A stretch of 34,228 nt of DNA. Origin: an uncultured Lachnospiraceae bacterium. Its GTDB lineage: Bacteria; Bacillota; Clostridia; Lachnospirales; Lachnospiraceae. A model generated the notes under the pieces. It saw only the letters and a list, made by a program, of their open reading frames with translations. It did no database searches and was not told the origin of the DNA. Each line of letters begins with the position of its first letter. Position 1 is the first letter of the stretch. Shown here in pieces: positions 23,241-31,632 of this stretch. The position numbers and the translations under genes are program-made. The stretch spans positions 1 to 34,228 of the forward strand of contig CAKRNW010000007.1 in assembly GCA_934371505.1 (NCBI GenBank), read 5' to 3'.

Positions 23241-24120
23241 AAAAATAAAAGCAGACAAAAACTTTCTGGTTCGTTTCCGCGGATGGATTCAGGCAGCTGC
23301 AACACTGCTGACCAATCTTCATATTCCGAATCTTTTTAAAGGGAAACTTTATCAGGGAAAGGCAAAAACAGTATGTGTTCCCGGACTGAACTGTTACTCC
23401 TGCCCGGCTGCCACAGGCGCCTGTCCGATTGGAGCTTTCCAGGCTGTAGTCGGTTCATCAAAATTCAAATTCACCTACTACATCACCGGATTCTTTATCC
23501 TGCTGGGAGTTCTATTAGGGCGGTTTATCTGCGGTTTTCTCTGTCCCTTTGGATGGTTTCAGGATTTGCTGCATAAGCTTCCGGGTAAGAAGCTATCTAC
23601 TGCAAGACTAAAACCTCTGCGGTATCTGAAATATGTAGTTCTGGTCGTCTTTGTTATACTACTGCCGGCATTTGTAACGAATTCGCTGGGCATGGGAGAC
23701 CCGTTCTTCTGCAAATATATATGCCCACAAGGCGTGCTGGAAGGGGCGATTCCACTGTCACTTGCTAACGCAGGCATCCGTGGGGCACTCGGGCACTTAT
23801 TTACATTTAAGTTTACAGTCCTTGTACTTGTTATCATCTTAAGCATTCTGTTTTACCGTCCATTCTGTAAGTGGATCTGCCCACTTGGTGCTATCTACTC
23901 GCTGTTTAACAAGGTATCATTGCTTAAGATCAGGGTAAACCATGAAAAATGTGTTGGCTGTCAAAAATGTAGTCATGCCTGCAAAATGGATGTAAATGTA
24001 GTAGAAACGCCAAATCACCCGGAATGTATCCGCTGTGGAGCATGTATGAAAGTCTGTCCAACAAATGCGATCTGCTATCATTACGGATTTTCAGATAAGA
24101 AACAGGCTGACAATCAATAA
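23224..24120 (+). CDS. polytopic membrane 4Fe-4S protein (NapH/YccM-like)
   Basis: 298 residues from GTG 23224; a TTG at 23233 (LDKKIKADKNF) is better spaced from GGAG and may be the true start. Either way it overlaps the previous gene. The protein has about four to five membrane helices. Cysteine motifs near membrane faces are NCYSCPAATGACPIGAF, FICGFLCPFGWFQD and FCKWICPLGAIYS. The C-terminus carries two ferredoxin clusters, CVGCQKCSHACKMDV and CIRCGACMKVCP. This is the plan of NapH/RdxA/CcoG-like electron carriers, which move electrons between membrane quinol or cytoplasmic donors and an exported partner. The likely partner here is the following TlpA-like lipoprotein. No reductase or cytochrome genes are adjacent. 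Confidence 0.88.
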   Translation: MWELDKKIKADKNFLVRFRGWIQAAATLLTNLHIPNLFKGKLYQGKAKTVCVPGLNCYSCPAATGACPIGAFQAVVGSSKFKFTYYITGFFILLGVLLGRFICGFLCPFGWFQDLLHKLPGKKLSTARLKPLRYLKYVVLVVFVILLPAFVTNSLGMGDPFFCKYICPQGVLEGAIPLSLANAGIRGALGHLFTFKFTVLVLVIILSILFYRPFCKWICPLGAIYSLFNKVSLLKIRVNHEKCVGCQKCSHACKMDVNVVETPNHPECIRCGACMKVCPTNAICYHYGFSDKKQADNQ

Positions 24121-24162
24121 GCCGAAATGAATCAAATCATATTCAAAAGGAGAGTAAAAATT

Positions 24163-25101
24163 ATGAACAACAAATCAGGTAGCGTAAACTCAGGGAAATT
24201 TAAGAAAGTAATTGCGGCATTTCTTGCCGTTTTCTTTCTTTTCACATTTACAGGCTGCGGGCTTTCATCCGGCTCTGCAGCAACAGAAGAACCAAAGCAG
24301 GAAGATACCTCCACAACAGATTCCGGCAGTTCCATTGATCCCAATGAACAGCTGGATGCCCTTTACCAACAGGAGAATCAAATCTTTGCAGAACACAAAG
24401 ATATATGGGACAAAGCCTTTGGCTTTATGAGCAAGAACAATGACGATGATACCATGAATGAAAACTATGCAGACTTTCTTGCAAATACCATAGAATCCAA
24501 CAAGGATTCCTTCTCCGAAGAAGAATATGATACTCTGAGTAAAGACATTGAAACGATCCGCGGCATTGAAGAGAAGATTGCAAAGCTTGCAAAAGAAATT
24601 GCCGCATCGGATTCCTCCGGCAGCAGTTCCTCCAGTTCTGCTGAGTCTACCGGCGTATTCCAGAGTTTCAAAGGAAAAGATCTGGATGGTAACGATGTAG
24701 ATGAAAGCCTTTTCACCCAAAATAAGGTTACGGTTGTAAACTTCTGGTTCAGCGGATGCAAGCCTTGCGTTGAAGAGCTTTCTGAACTGAATGAATTAAA
24801 TGATGAGCTTAAGGAAATGGGCGGCGAGGTTGTTGGTATCAATGTAGATACACTGGATGATAATCAGGATGGAATCAAAGAAGCGAAGGAAATCCTGAAA
24901 GCCCAGGGAGCTTCCTACAAAAATCTGACCTTCGCTTCTGATTCGGCCGCTGGAAAATATGCAAGAACTATTATGGCATTCCCCACAACAGTTCTTGTAG
25001 ACAAAGACGGAAATATCGTTGGCGAGCCTTTCATGGGTGGAATTGATAATCCATCCATCTACGAGCAGCTAATGAAACAAATTCAGTCTATACTTGATTA
25101 G
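24163..25101 (+). CDS. TlpA/ResA-like thioredoxin-fold lipoprotein
   Basis: 312 residues from ATG 24163, which has AGGAGAG nine bases upstream; the frame also opens at 24127 without a ribosome site. A lipoprotein signal ends at FTFTGC, with C32 as the lipidated residue. Residues about 60-150 are an acidic helical segment of unknown fold, followed by a Ser-rich linker (SSGSSSSSSAES). The C-terminal redoxin domain (about 165-312) has FWFSGCKPCVEELSEL with active C199 and C202, and the cis-proline region MAFPTTVLVDKDGN. Tryptophan before the CxxC is replaced by Gly-Ser context (SGCKPC). It is likely the outer-face thiol oxidoreductase that receives electrons from the 4Fe-4S protein; direction and substrate are unknown. 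Confidence 0.88.
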   Translation: MNNKSGSVNSGKFKKVIAAFLAVFFLFTFTGCGLSSGSAATEEPKQEDTSTTDSGSSIDPNEQLDALYQQENQIFAEHKDIWDKAFGFMSKNNDDDTMNENYADFLANTIESNKDSFSEEEYDTLSKDIETIRGIEEKIAKLAKEIAASDSSGSSSSSSAESTGVFQSFKGKDLDGNDVDESLFTQNKVTVVNFWFSGCKPCVEELSELNELNDELKEMGGEVVGINVDTLDDNQDGIKEAKEILKAQGASYKNLTFASDSAAGKYARTIMAFPTTVLVDKDGNIVGEPFMGGIDNPSIYEQLMKQIQSILD

Positions 25102-25126
25102 AAAGAATTCATTTTATGTAAACCTG

Positions 25127-26530
25127 TTATTGACCTTGGGCAACTACTGTTTTAATTTGTGCTAAGTCGGCAAGCAGCTCCTTGGAGTATTCCTCTGCCT
25201 CTGCACAAGCCTTCTCTGCGGTTTCATAGTCCTGTTCCTGTAAGGCATTGCACACCTGCGTGCCATAGCCGTGGAATTTTCTGTGCTTGTCCTCCAAGCC
25301 CTTCCAGATTTCAGTCATTTCCGGGGTGTAGGGGGGCATCGCATAGTAGAAGTGTCCGAATCCACACTTGGAGACATCCAGCTGCAAAGGCTTGATGCTG
25401 CGGGATTCCACCATCTCCTTCAAATTTTCCAGCCATTCTTCATGGGCGGTAATGGCGCTGTCAATGCAGTCCAGATATTCCTGTTTATTAAGGGACAGAA
25501 AGGCATCCTGGGACATGATTCCCATGGTTTTGACGGAATCGTCCAAGGCTGTCTCGATATCGGCCACCGGGCTGGTCACATTCCGGAGGGTTTCAATGAC
25601 GCGTTTCATCCCTGACGCATCCTCTTTTATCTTCTCGTACTGGTTCTGGATATCACCGGCGGCGTTTTTCATCTCCATCATGGAATCGCTGATCTGCTCA
25701 CTGGTATCTGCCAGCAGGGTAATCGAGTCATTGATTTTCAACACATTCTGCTGGTTATCCTCGTTAATCTGCCAGGCAATTTGAATTTTATCCTTCATGG
25801 AGCCCAGTGCCTCAATGGTACTTTTCGTGCTGTCAACACTTTTCTCCGAGGCATTGCGGATTCCTTCCACAAATTCACCCATGCTGCCGGTCAGATGCTG
25901 GGTCTGCTCTGCCAGCTTTCGGATTTCCTCTGCCACAACCGCAAAGCCTCTTCCCGCCTCGCCTGCCCGTGCCGCCTCTATGGAGGCGTTGAGTGCCAGC
26001 ATATTGGTCTGTCTGGAAATGGAGTTGATTCCACTGATAACTTCGTTGATGCGGGTAATCACGTTAGAAAGCTCGTCCATATCCTTCTGCATATTCTGGG
26101 ACATGGCAATGGTATTCTCAGACAATTCCTTGATGGAAGTGAGTTCCTTCTGTCCCTCGCCAATTTTGGAATAAATGTCGGTGCTTTCCTCGGACAACTC
26201 AATAATCGCGTTGGTCAGCTCCTCGTGGTGTTCCGCTACCTGACTGGTAGCTTTGGTGGTTTCTTCCGCAGTCTGTTGGATAACTTCTGAGGAAGATGTC
26301 ATATCGGTGGATATCTGGGTCAGACTATCAAGGTACTGCTCCAATGCCAAATCCAGCAGACTGATCTTCATAACTGCATCCATGTTCCGTCTGAAGACCG
26401 TGGAAAACTCATCCCGGTTGCGGAGGAGTCTGCGGTAAATATCCCCCAATTCCGGTTCCTTGCTGTAGTCCGCCTCCTTCATGGCAGCTATCGACTGTAT
26501 CAGTTTTTCTTTCTTATTTCCCATATTCAT
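25127..26530 (-). CDS. soluble methyl-accepting chemotaxis protein with CZB zinc domain
   Basis: 467 residues from ATG 26530 (MNMGNKKEKLIQS), preceded by GGGAGG; a longer frame upstream lacks a ribosome site. There is no membrane helix. The N-terminal helical segment (to about 90) precedes an MCP signalling coil with the conserved tip MLALNASIEAARAGEAGRGF. The last 120 residues are a chemoreceptor zinc-binding (CZB) domain: AHEEWL, SKCGFGHFYYAMPP and KHRKFHGYG supply the His, Cys, His and His ligands. CZB receptors sense zinc availability or reactive oxidants through the zinc-bound cysteine. The gene is convergent with the redox operon at 23100-25101, only 25 bases apart. Confidence 0.92.
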   Translation of the reverse strand: MNMGNKKEKLIQSIAAMKEADYSKEPELGDIYRRLLRNRDEFSTVFRRNMDAVMKISLLDLALEQYLDSLTQISTDMTSSSEVIQQTAEETTKATSQVAEHHEELTNAIIELSEESTDIYSKIGEGQKELTSIKELSENTIAMSQNMQKDMDELSNVITRINEVISGINSISRQTNMLALNASIEAARAGEAGRGFAVVAEEIRKLAEQTQHLTGSMGEFVEGIRNASEKSVDSTKSTIEALGSMKDKIQIAWQINEDNQQNVLKINDSITLLADTSEQISDSMMEMKNAAGDIQNQYEKIKEDASGMKRVIETLRNVTSPVADIETALDDSVKTMGIMSQDAFLSLNKQEYLDCIDSAITAHEEWLENLKEMVESRSIKPLQLDVSKCGFGHFYYAMPPYTPEMTEIWKGLEDKHRKFHGYGTQVCNALQEQDYETAEKACAEAEEYSKELLADLAQIKTVVAQGQ

Positions 26531-26576
26531 TTGTAACCTCCCGTTGTACCCTGACATATCGGACAATTTTGTGCTT

Positions 26577-26605
26577 ATTATACATTTTTTTCTCAGTTTC
26601 TACAA
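26577..26605 (-). promoter_or_regulatory. promoter of the CZB chemoreceptor gene
   Basis: On the minus strand TTGTAG (26605-26600) and TATAAT (26582-26577) are 17 bases apart, close upstream of the start codon. Confidence 0.55.
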
Positions 26606-26687
26606 GGTTTCTTCCTATTTTAAAATTCGATCAATCATGGTATTATGGCAGATGCGTAAAAAAAATGCCTTAATTCACTTCCCTTTG

Positions 26688-27680
26688 TCAGATACATGCA
26701 CATGACTCTCGTTCTACAAGCCTGCAGGGCATCTTTACTTTAATAGGTGATGCCTGCAGCAGGTTTGATGCTGCTACCAGAAAATTCGCGCCATACTGTC
26801 CCATTTCGTATGCCGGTGCGTGCATGGTTGTGAGCATCGGCTTAATAAAGCCACACAGATCCACATCATCAAACCCGATCATGGAAATGTCTTGAGGAAT
26901 ACGAAGCCCTTTTTCACGAATTGCCTTCATTGCTCCAATGGCAATATGATCACTTGCAGCAAAAACAGCTGTGGGATTTTTCCTCTCCGTCAGCATTTCG
27001 CGCATCATCCTATAGCCGGATTCAATAGAATATTCCCCGATTTTTAAATAGGAGGATGCATCCAATCCATTCTTCGTGGCATATTCCTCAAAGTATTTCC
27101 TGCGTTCATCACAGAATACTTCGTTATGTTCCACATATTCCTCTCCGCCTAGAAATGCTATCTTTCTGTGCCCCAATCCCATAAGATAATCCATTATGTC
27201 GTAAACGGCTTTCTTGAAATCCAGTGAAAAGGTTGTTACCGCATATTCATCCACGGGCATATCCAGAAAAATAATATTGGGAGTGATTCTGATCAGATCG
27301 TTTACTTCCTTCTTACTAAACTTTCCAATGCACATCAGGCCATCCACTCCCTGAAGCTGACTCATATAATCCATGTCTGATTTAAAGACCCGGACTTCCC
27401 GAATACAATTCTTAATGCAAAAATCCTCAATACCTTTACGAACCATAAGATAATAGTGATCTTCCATCTCCTGCTCTGCCGAAAACCATTGGAGAATTCC
27501 CAGGGAAAAAGCCGCTTTGTCCTGTCTGGCAATTTTCTTATACCCCATATCCTTAGCAATTTCTATGACTTTCTGCTTTGTTTCCATAGAGGCTTTTAAG
27601 GTTGCATCCTTATTTAATATTCTGGAGACCGTTGCCACGCTGACCTGTGCCTTATTCGCAATATCTTTTAGGGTTGCCAT
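26688..27680 (-). CDS. LacI/GalR family transcriptional regulator
   Basis: 330 residues from ATG 27680 (MATLKDIANKAQVSVATVS), with AAGGA seven bases upstream; the longer frame lacks conserved sequence. The N-terminal helix-turn-helix and hinge helix (RILNKDATLKASMETKQKV) are typical. The periplasmic-binding-protein-like core follows (VDGLMCIGKFS, VFAASDHIAIGAMKAI, ISMIGFDDVDLCGFIKP). GalR-type regulators of this group in Firmicutes often lie divergent from galKT and respond to galactose. That arrangement is seen here, so it probably controls galK-galT and itself. Confidence 0.9.
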   Translation of the reverse strand: MATLKDIANKAQVSVATVSRILNKDATLKASMETKQKVIEIAKDMGYKKIARQDKAAFSLGILQWFSAEQEMEDHYYLMVRKGIEDFCIKNCIREVRVFKSDMDYMSQLQGVDGLMCIGKFSKKEVNDLIRITPNIIFLDMPVDEYAVTTFSLDFKKAVYDIMDYLMGLGHRKIAFLGGEEYVEHNEVFCDERRKYFEEYATKNGLDASSYLKIGEYSIESGYRMMREMLTERKNPTAVFAASDHIAIGAMKAIREKGLRIPQDISMIGFDDVDLCGFIKPMLTTMHAPAYEMGQYGANFLVAASNLLQASPIKVKMPCRLVERESCACI

Positions 27681-27762
27681 ACTTTTTCCTTCCCAAAACA
27701 ACTGCAATACATACGAAATTTCTTCTATCTATACATGTATTTCATTTTTTATTTTCTTCCTA

Positions 27763-27791
27763 TTGATTTTTTTAGTATAATATCATATATT
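27763..27791 (+). promoter_or_regulatory. galKT promoter
   Basis: TTGATT (27763-27768) and TATATT (27786-27791) are 17 bases apart. The AT-rich divergent gap also holds the perfect ten-base palindrome ATACATGTAT (27731-27740) and an inverted pair TTTTAGT/ACTAAAA just downstream of the promoter, possible regulator sites. No clear CcpA (cre) box was seen. Confidence 0.45.
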
Positions 27792-27841
27792 TTAGTTAAG
27801 CAATAGTTTTTTTACTAAAATTTTATCCTGGGGGGTTCAAA

Positions 27842-29125
27842 ATGATGAATTCAAGTTTACTGTTCAATAAGTTTAAGCACCACTCTCTCGATTCCGTTCT
27901 GGAAGACATCTATGGCAAAGAAACAGCTATGGTCAATAGACAGTGTGAACGATATTGTGATGCAATCAAGAAATATATAGATCTTTTCGGTGATGAGGAT
28001 ATAGAAATATATAGCGCTCCCGGCAGAACTGAAATCTGTGGCAACCACACCGATCACCAGAATGGAATGGTGCTGGCCGCCTCCATCAATCTTGATGCCA
28101 TTGCGGTGGTGGGTAAAAGCGATGATTCTATGGTAGATTTCGTATCTGAGGGTTATTCACCCATCCGCTGTGACATCTCCAATCTTTCCATCTGCGAGGA
28201 GGAGAAGGAAACAACCACAGCACTGATCAAGGGTGTGATAAAAGGGATGCAGAATCAGGGATATCACACCGGTGCATTTAAAGCATATGTTACCAGCGAT
28301 ATATTAAGCGGCTCCGGCCTTTCCTCTTCCGCTGCGCTTGAAGCGCTGCTTGGCACGATCCAGTCAGGTCTTTTCAACAATATGGAAGTGTCCCCCGTAG
28401 ATATTGCAATGATTGGACAATATGCAGAGAATGTCTATTTCGGCAAGCCTTGCGGATTGATGGATCAGATTGCCTGCAGCGTGGGTGATTTCGTCCAGAT
28501 TGATTTCAAGATTCCGGGCAAACCCCAGGTTCATAAACTGGCTTATGATCTTGCATCGGAGGGTTACCATTTATGCATCGTAGATACCAAAGGCTCTCAT
28601 GCCAATCTCACCGATGATTATGCTGCAATCCCACAGGAAATGAAACAGGTTGCCGCTTTCTTTCATAAAGATCTGCTGGGTGAAGTAACCATGGAGGATT
28701 TTCTCAGGGAGCTTCCGGCGCTTTACGGTTCTGTAAATGACCGTGCCATTTTAAGGGCTTATCATTTCTTCACTGAAAACGAACATGTTAAACGGGCAGC
28801 TGCCGCCCTTGAAGCCAATCATTTTACGGAATTTCTATCCGTAATCAAGGAATCCGGCAATTCCTCTTTCAAGTATTTGCAAAATGTATATTCCAGTCAT
28901 AATTCCGAGTGCCAGCCAATACCAATGGCTCTCGCATTCAGCGAATATTACCTTAAGGATAACGGCGTGTGCAGAGTTCATGGAGGGGGTTTTGCAGGAA
29001 CCATTCAGGCCTTTGTTAAAGATGAGGCCGTAGCAGGATATAAAGAATTCATCGAGAAAATATTTGGCGAAGGAACCTGCCATGTGCTTAAGATCAGAAA
29101 GCAGGGAGGCATGAAAGTACAATGA
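27842..29125 (+). CDS. galK: galactokinase
   Basis: 427 residues; ATG 27842 follows a GGGGGG site. It phosphorylates alpha-D-galactose at C1, the first committed step of the Leloir pathway. The galactokinase signature APGRTEICGNHTDHQNG lies at about 58-74, the GHMP ATP loop is SGSGLSSSAALEALL, and the third GHMP motif is HGGGFAGTIQAFV near the C-terminus. The N-terminal 55 residues are longer than in E. coli GalK, as in many Lachnospiraceae homologues. The stop overlaps the possible galT start (ATGA at 29122). Confidence 0.95.
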   Translation: MMNSSLLFNKFKHHSLDSVLEDIYGKETAMVNRQCERYCDAIKKYIDLFGDEDIEIYSAPGRTEICGNHTDHQNGMVLAASINLDAIAVVGKSDDSMVDFVSEGYSPIRCDISNLSICEEEKETTTALIKGVIKGMQNQGYHTGAFKAYVTSDILSGSGLSSSAALEALLGTIQSGLFNNMEVSPVDIAMIGQYAENVYFGKPCGLMDQIACSVGDFVQIDFKIPGKPQVHKLAYDLASEGYHLCIVDTKGSHANLTDDYAAIPQEMKQVAAFFHKDLLGEVTMEDFLRELPALYGSVNDRAILRAYHFFTENEHVKRAAAALEANHFTEFLSVIKESGNSSFKYLQNVYSSHNSECQPIPMALAFSEYYLKDNGVCRVHGGGFAGTIQAFVKDEAVAGYKEFIEKIFGEGTCHVLKIRKQGGMKVQ

Positions 29126-29163
29126 GTACGTTAACTCCCGGTGAAGAAAGTCAGGTGATACTT

Positions 29164-30663
29164 ATGGAAAATATACTTAATAAAAATATCAAAAAATTAG
29201 TACAGTATGGCATTAACAGCTCCTTGATTCCTGAATCAGAAAAAAACTATTCCATTAATCTGTTATTGGATGTTTTTGGTCAAAGTGATTATTGCGACTC
29301 CGACATATCGAATGAAGAATTGGTTTTAGAAGACATCCTCAATGTCTTAACAGATGAAGCCTGTAAGCTTGGAATCATTGAAGATAATTTGATCTACCGG
29401 GACTTGTTTGATACAAGACTTATGAATTGTATCACTCCCCGTCCCTCTCAGGTAATTGATGCTTTTTGGGGAAAATACAGTGCTTCACCTAAAACAGCAA
29501 CGGATTATTATTTTCAATTCAGTCAGGACACCAACTATATCCGCCGGGCGCGTATTGCCAGAGACATCAAGTGGGTTGTTCCTTCCCGGTATGGCGATAT
29601 TGACATTACCATTAATCTTTCTAAACCAGAGAAGGATCCGAAAGCCATTGCACTTGCCAAAAGCGCACCTGTTTCGTCCTATCCCAAATGTCTGCTTTGC
29701 ATGGAAAACGAGGGTTATGCCGGAAATGTTCATCACCCCGCAAGACAGAATCACCGCATTATTCCCCTGAATATATGCGGAGAGCAATGGGGGCTTCAAT
29801 ACTCCCCTTATGTGTACTACAATGAACATTGCATTGTTTTCAACGGTCAGCATACCCCTATGAAAATAGAAAAAGCGACCTTTGAAAAACTGTTCGCTTT
29901 TGTAAAACTATTTCCTCATTATTTTATTGGTTCTAATGCAGATTTGCCAATCGTGGGCGGTTCCATCCTGAGTCATGATCATTTTCAGGGCGGAAATTAT
30001 ACCTTTCCCATGGCCAGGGCAAATACCATTGCAGATTTCCATATTAAAGGATTTGATCATGTTGACTGCGGCATCCTAAACTGGCCATTATCCGTCATAC
30101 GCTTAAAAAGTAAAAAGAGTGAAGATATGATCGCCCTGGCAGATTATATTTTGGAGTCATGGCGACATTATACGGATGAATCAGCTTTTATTTTTGCTGA
30201 AACGGATGGTGAACCTCATAATACCATTACTCCCATTGCACGGTTTCGTGATGGACTTTTTGAATTGGATCTGGCTCTCAGAAATAACATTACCACGAAA
30301 GAGCATCCTCTGGGTGTCTACCATCCCCACAGTAACCTTCATCATATCAAAAAGGAAAATATCGGTCTGATTGAGGTACTGGGGTTAGCCATATTGCCCT
30401 CGAGATTAAAATCAGAGATGGAACTTCTCGCTGAGTATATTCTGTCCGGTAAAAATATCCGTGAAAACGAAACGCTGGTAAAGCACGCTGACTGGGTAGA
30501 CCAGTTTTCCATGAACTATTCTTCTATTAATGCTGATAACATCATGGATATTCTTCATGACGAAATTGGTAAAGTGTTTGTCCAGGTACTGGAAGATGCC
30601 GGTGTTTACAAAAGCACTCCTGAGGGATTAAAAGCTTTTCTCCGCTTCATCGATACACTGTAA
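29164..30663 (+). CDS. galT: UDP-glucose--hexose-1-phosphate uridylyltransferase, class II
   Basis: 499 residues from ATG 29164 (MENILNKNIKKLVQYGIN), which has AGGTGAT five bases upstream; an in-frame ATG at 29122 overlaps the galK stop as ATGA and would add 14 residues. It exchanges UMP between UDP-glucose and galactose-1-phosphate. The class II (Firmicutes) layout is seen in RPSQVIDAFWGKY, GGSILSHDHFQGGNYTFPM and GVYHPHSNLHHIKKENIGLI. The C-terminus matches family length. No galE is present in the window, so the epimerase must be encoded elsewhere. Confidence 0.93.
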   Translation: MENILNKNIKKLVQYGINSSLIPESEKNYSINLLLDVFGQSDYCDSDISNEELVLEDILNVLTDEACKLGIIEDNLIYRDLFDTRLMNCITPRPSQVIDAFWGKYSASPKTATDYYFQFSQDTNYIRRARIARDIKWVVPSRYGDIDITINLSKPEKDPKAIALAKSAPVSSYPKCLLCMENEGYAGNVHHPARQNHRIIPLNICGEQWGLQYSPYVYYNEHCIVFNGQHTPMKIEKATFEKLFAFVKLFPHYFIGSNADLPIVGGSILSHDHFQGGNYTFPMARANTIADFHIKGFDHVDCGILNWPLSVIRLKSKKSEDMIALADYILESWRHYTDESAFIFAETDGEPHNTITPIARFRDGLFELDLALRNNITTKEHPLGVYHPHSNLHHIKKENIGLIEVLGLAILPSRLKSEMELLAEYILSGKNIRENETLVKHADWVDQFSMNYSSINADNIMDILHDEIGKVFVQVLEDAGVYKSTPEGLKAFLRFIDTL

Positions 30664-30670
30664 ATCTTTC

Positions 30671-31333
30671 CTATAAAAAGTCCTGTTTTACCCTCAAGGT
30701 ATCTCTTCCCACCTCACAGGGTAAAAACAGGACTTTTACTCCTGCTGCCCGGGCCTGTTCCAAGGCTTCGCCAAATTCCGGCTGAGTTGCCACATTGGGA
30801 CGCACTTCGGTAATACCTTCCATTTGGATGACAAAGGCGATCGTACACTCATATCCCAGGGCTCTTGCTTTCGCCAGCTCTCTCAGATGCTTTACTCCCC
30901 GCAGGGTAGGAGCATCGGGAAAGTAGCCGATGCCGTCTATCTCCAGGGTACAGCCTTTGACCTCCATCAGATATTCCTGTTCGCCCTTTCGCATATAAAA
31001 ATCAATGCGGGAGTCGCCGTAGGTGTACTCCGGTTTCACTTCATCATAATCCAAGGTTTCCAACCACTCCTGCACCACTTTGTTGGGTGCCTGACTATCC
31101 ATGTTAATCCATCCCAGACTTTCCTTATAAACCATCACCAAGTCATATTTGGTTTTTCGGTTGGGATTGTCCGATACCTCCAGACGGACGGATACTCCGG
31201 GCAGGAGCAGTTCCCTGCACCGCCCGGTATTTTTCACATGCACCACCTCCCGGACACCACCGATTTCCACATGGGCGATGAAACGGTTTGACCGGTCGAT
31301 GAATTTACCTTCCACAATTTCCCGGTATTGCAC
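30671..31333 (-). CDS. sfsA: DNA/RNA nuclease SfsA
   Basis: 220 residues starting with GTG 31333, which has GGAGG seven bases upstream; no ATG fits. Family blocks are VHVKNTGRCRELLLPG, YGDSRIDFYM, LMEVKGCTLE and FPDAPTLRGVKHLREL. The Asp, Glu and Lys of SRIDF and EVKG form a PD-(D/E)xK-like active site, and nuclease activity has been shown for E. coli SfsA, first known as a sugar fermentation stimulator. The gene ends seven bases from galT on the opposite strand. Its last 22 codons contain the terminator hairpin at 30676-30737. Confidence 0.95.
   Translation of the reverse strand: MQYREIVEGKFIDRSNRFIAHVEIGGVREVVHVKNTGRCRELLLPGVSVRLEVSDNPNRKTKYDLVMVYKESLGWINMDSQAPNKVVQEWLETLDYDEVKPEYTYGDSRIDFYMRKGEQEYLMEVKGCTLEIDGIGYFPDAPTLRGVKHLRELAKARALGYECTIAFVIQMEGITEVRPNVATQPEFGEALEQARAAGVKVLFLPCEVGRDTLRVKQDFL
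30676..30737. terminator. long terminator hairpin inside the sfsA 3' coding end
   Basis: A 19-base arm (30676-30694) pairs with 30718-30737 with one bulged A. On the minus strand it is followed by TTTTTATAG, so the U-run includes the SfsA stop region; on the plus strand it lies 13 bases past the galT stop and can end galKT transcripts. Confidence 0.75.
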
Positions 31334-31352
31334 TCTGTAACCTCCACTAAGG

Positions 31353-31385
31353 AAGAAAAGCTCCCCTGTTCAGGTAGCTTTTCTT
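31353..31385. terminator. terminator-like hairpin
   Basis: AAGAAAAGCT (31353-31362) pairs perfectly with AGCTTTTCTT (31376-31385), with an inner CCTG/CAGG. It lies between sfsA and the decayed microORF and could end minus-strand transcription before sfsA. Confidence 0.6.
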
Positions 31386-31386
31386 C

Positions 31387-31454
31387 TTATTTCATTTGTT
31401 CCTTACAATATTTTTCTACTAACTGAATAAATTCACTTTTTTATGCGACTCCAT
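31387..31454 (-). pseudogene. frameshifted microORF
   Basis: ATG 31454 with GGAGTGG upstream opens MESHKK; the next frame continues as KSEFIQLVEKYCKEQMK and stops at 31387. A run of six A between them is the likely shift site. As it stands the ATG frame ends after 11 codons. Two copies of ACTTTTGTAT (31480-31489, 31511-31520) lie in the upstream region. The stretch 31521-31632 holds nothing recognised. Confidence 0.3.
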
Positions 31455-31632
31455 AAAAACCACTCCTTCAATATTGTACACTTTTGTATGATTTAATCTT
31501 GGCCTAACGAACTTTTGTATACCTCACTGCTTTTATTAAACCAAATAGAAAAATATTGTCCTACAGCTTCGTCAAATCCATCAAATAATGGTTTTACTGT
31601 TTTCGTAAATTACCCCGCATAATAATCATGGT

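Noticed and set aside
27681..27841. CcpA (cre) site before galK
   Set aside because: No stretch fits the cre consensus; only AT-rich palindromes are present.
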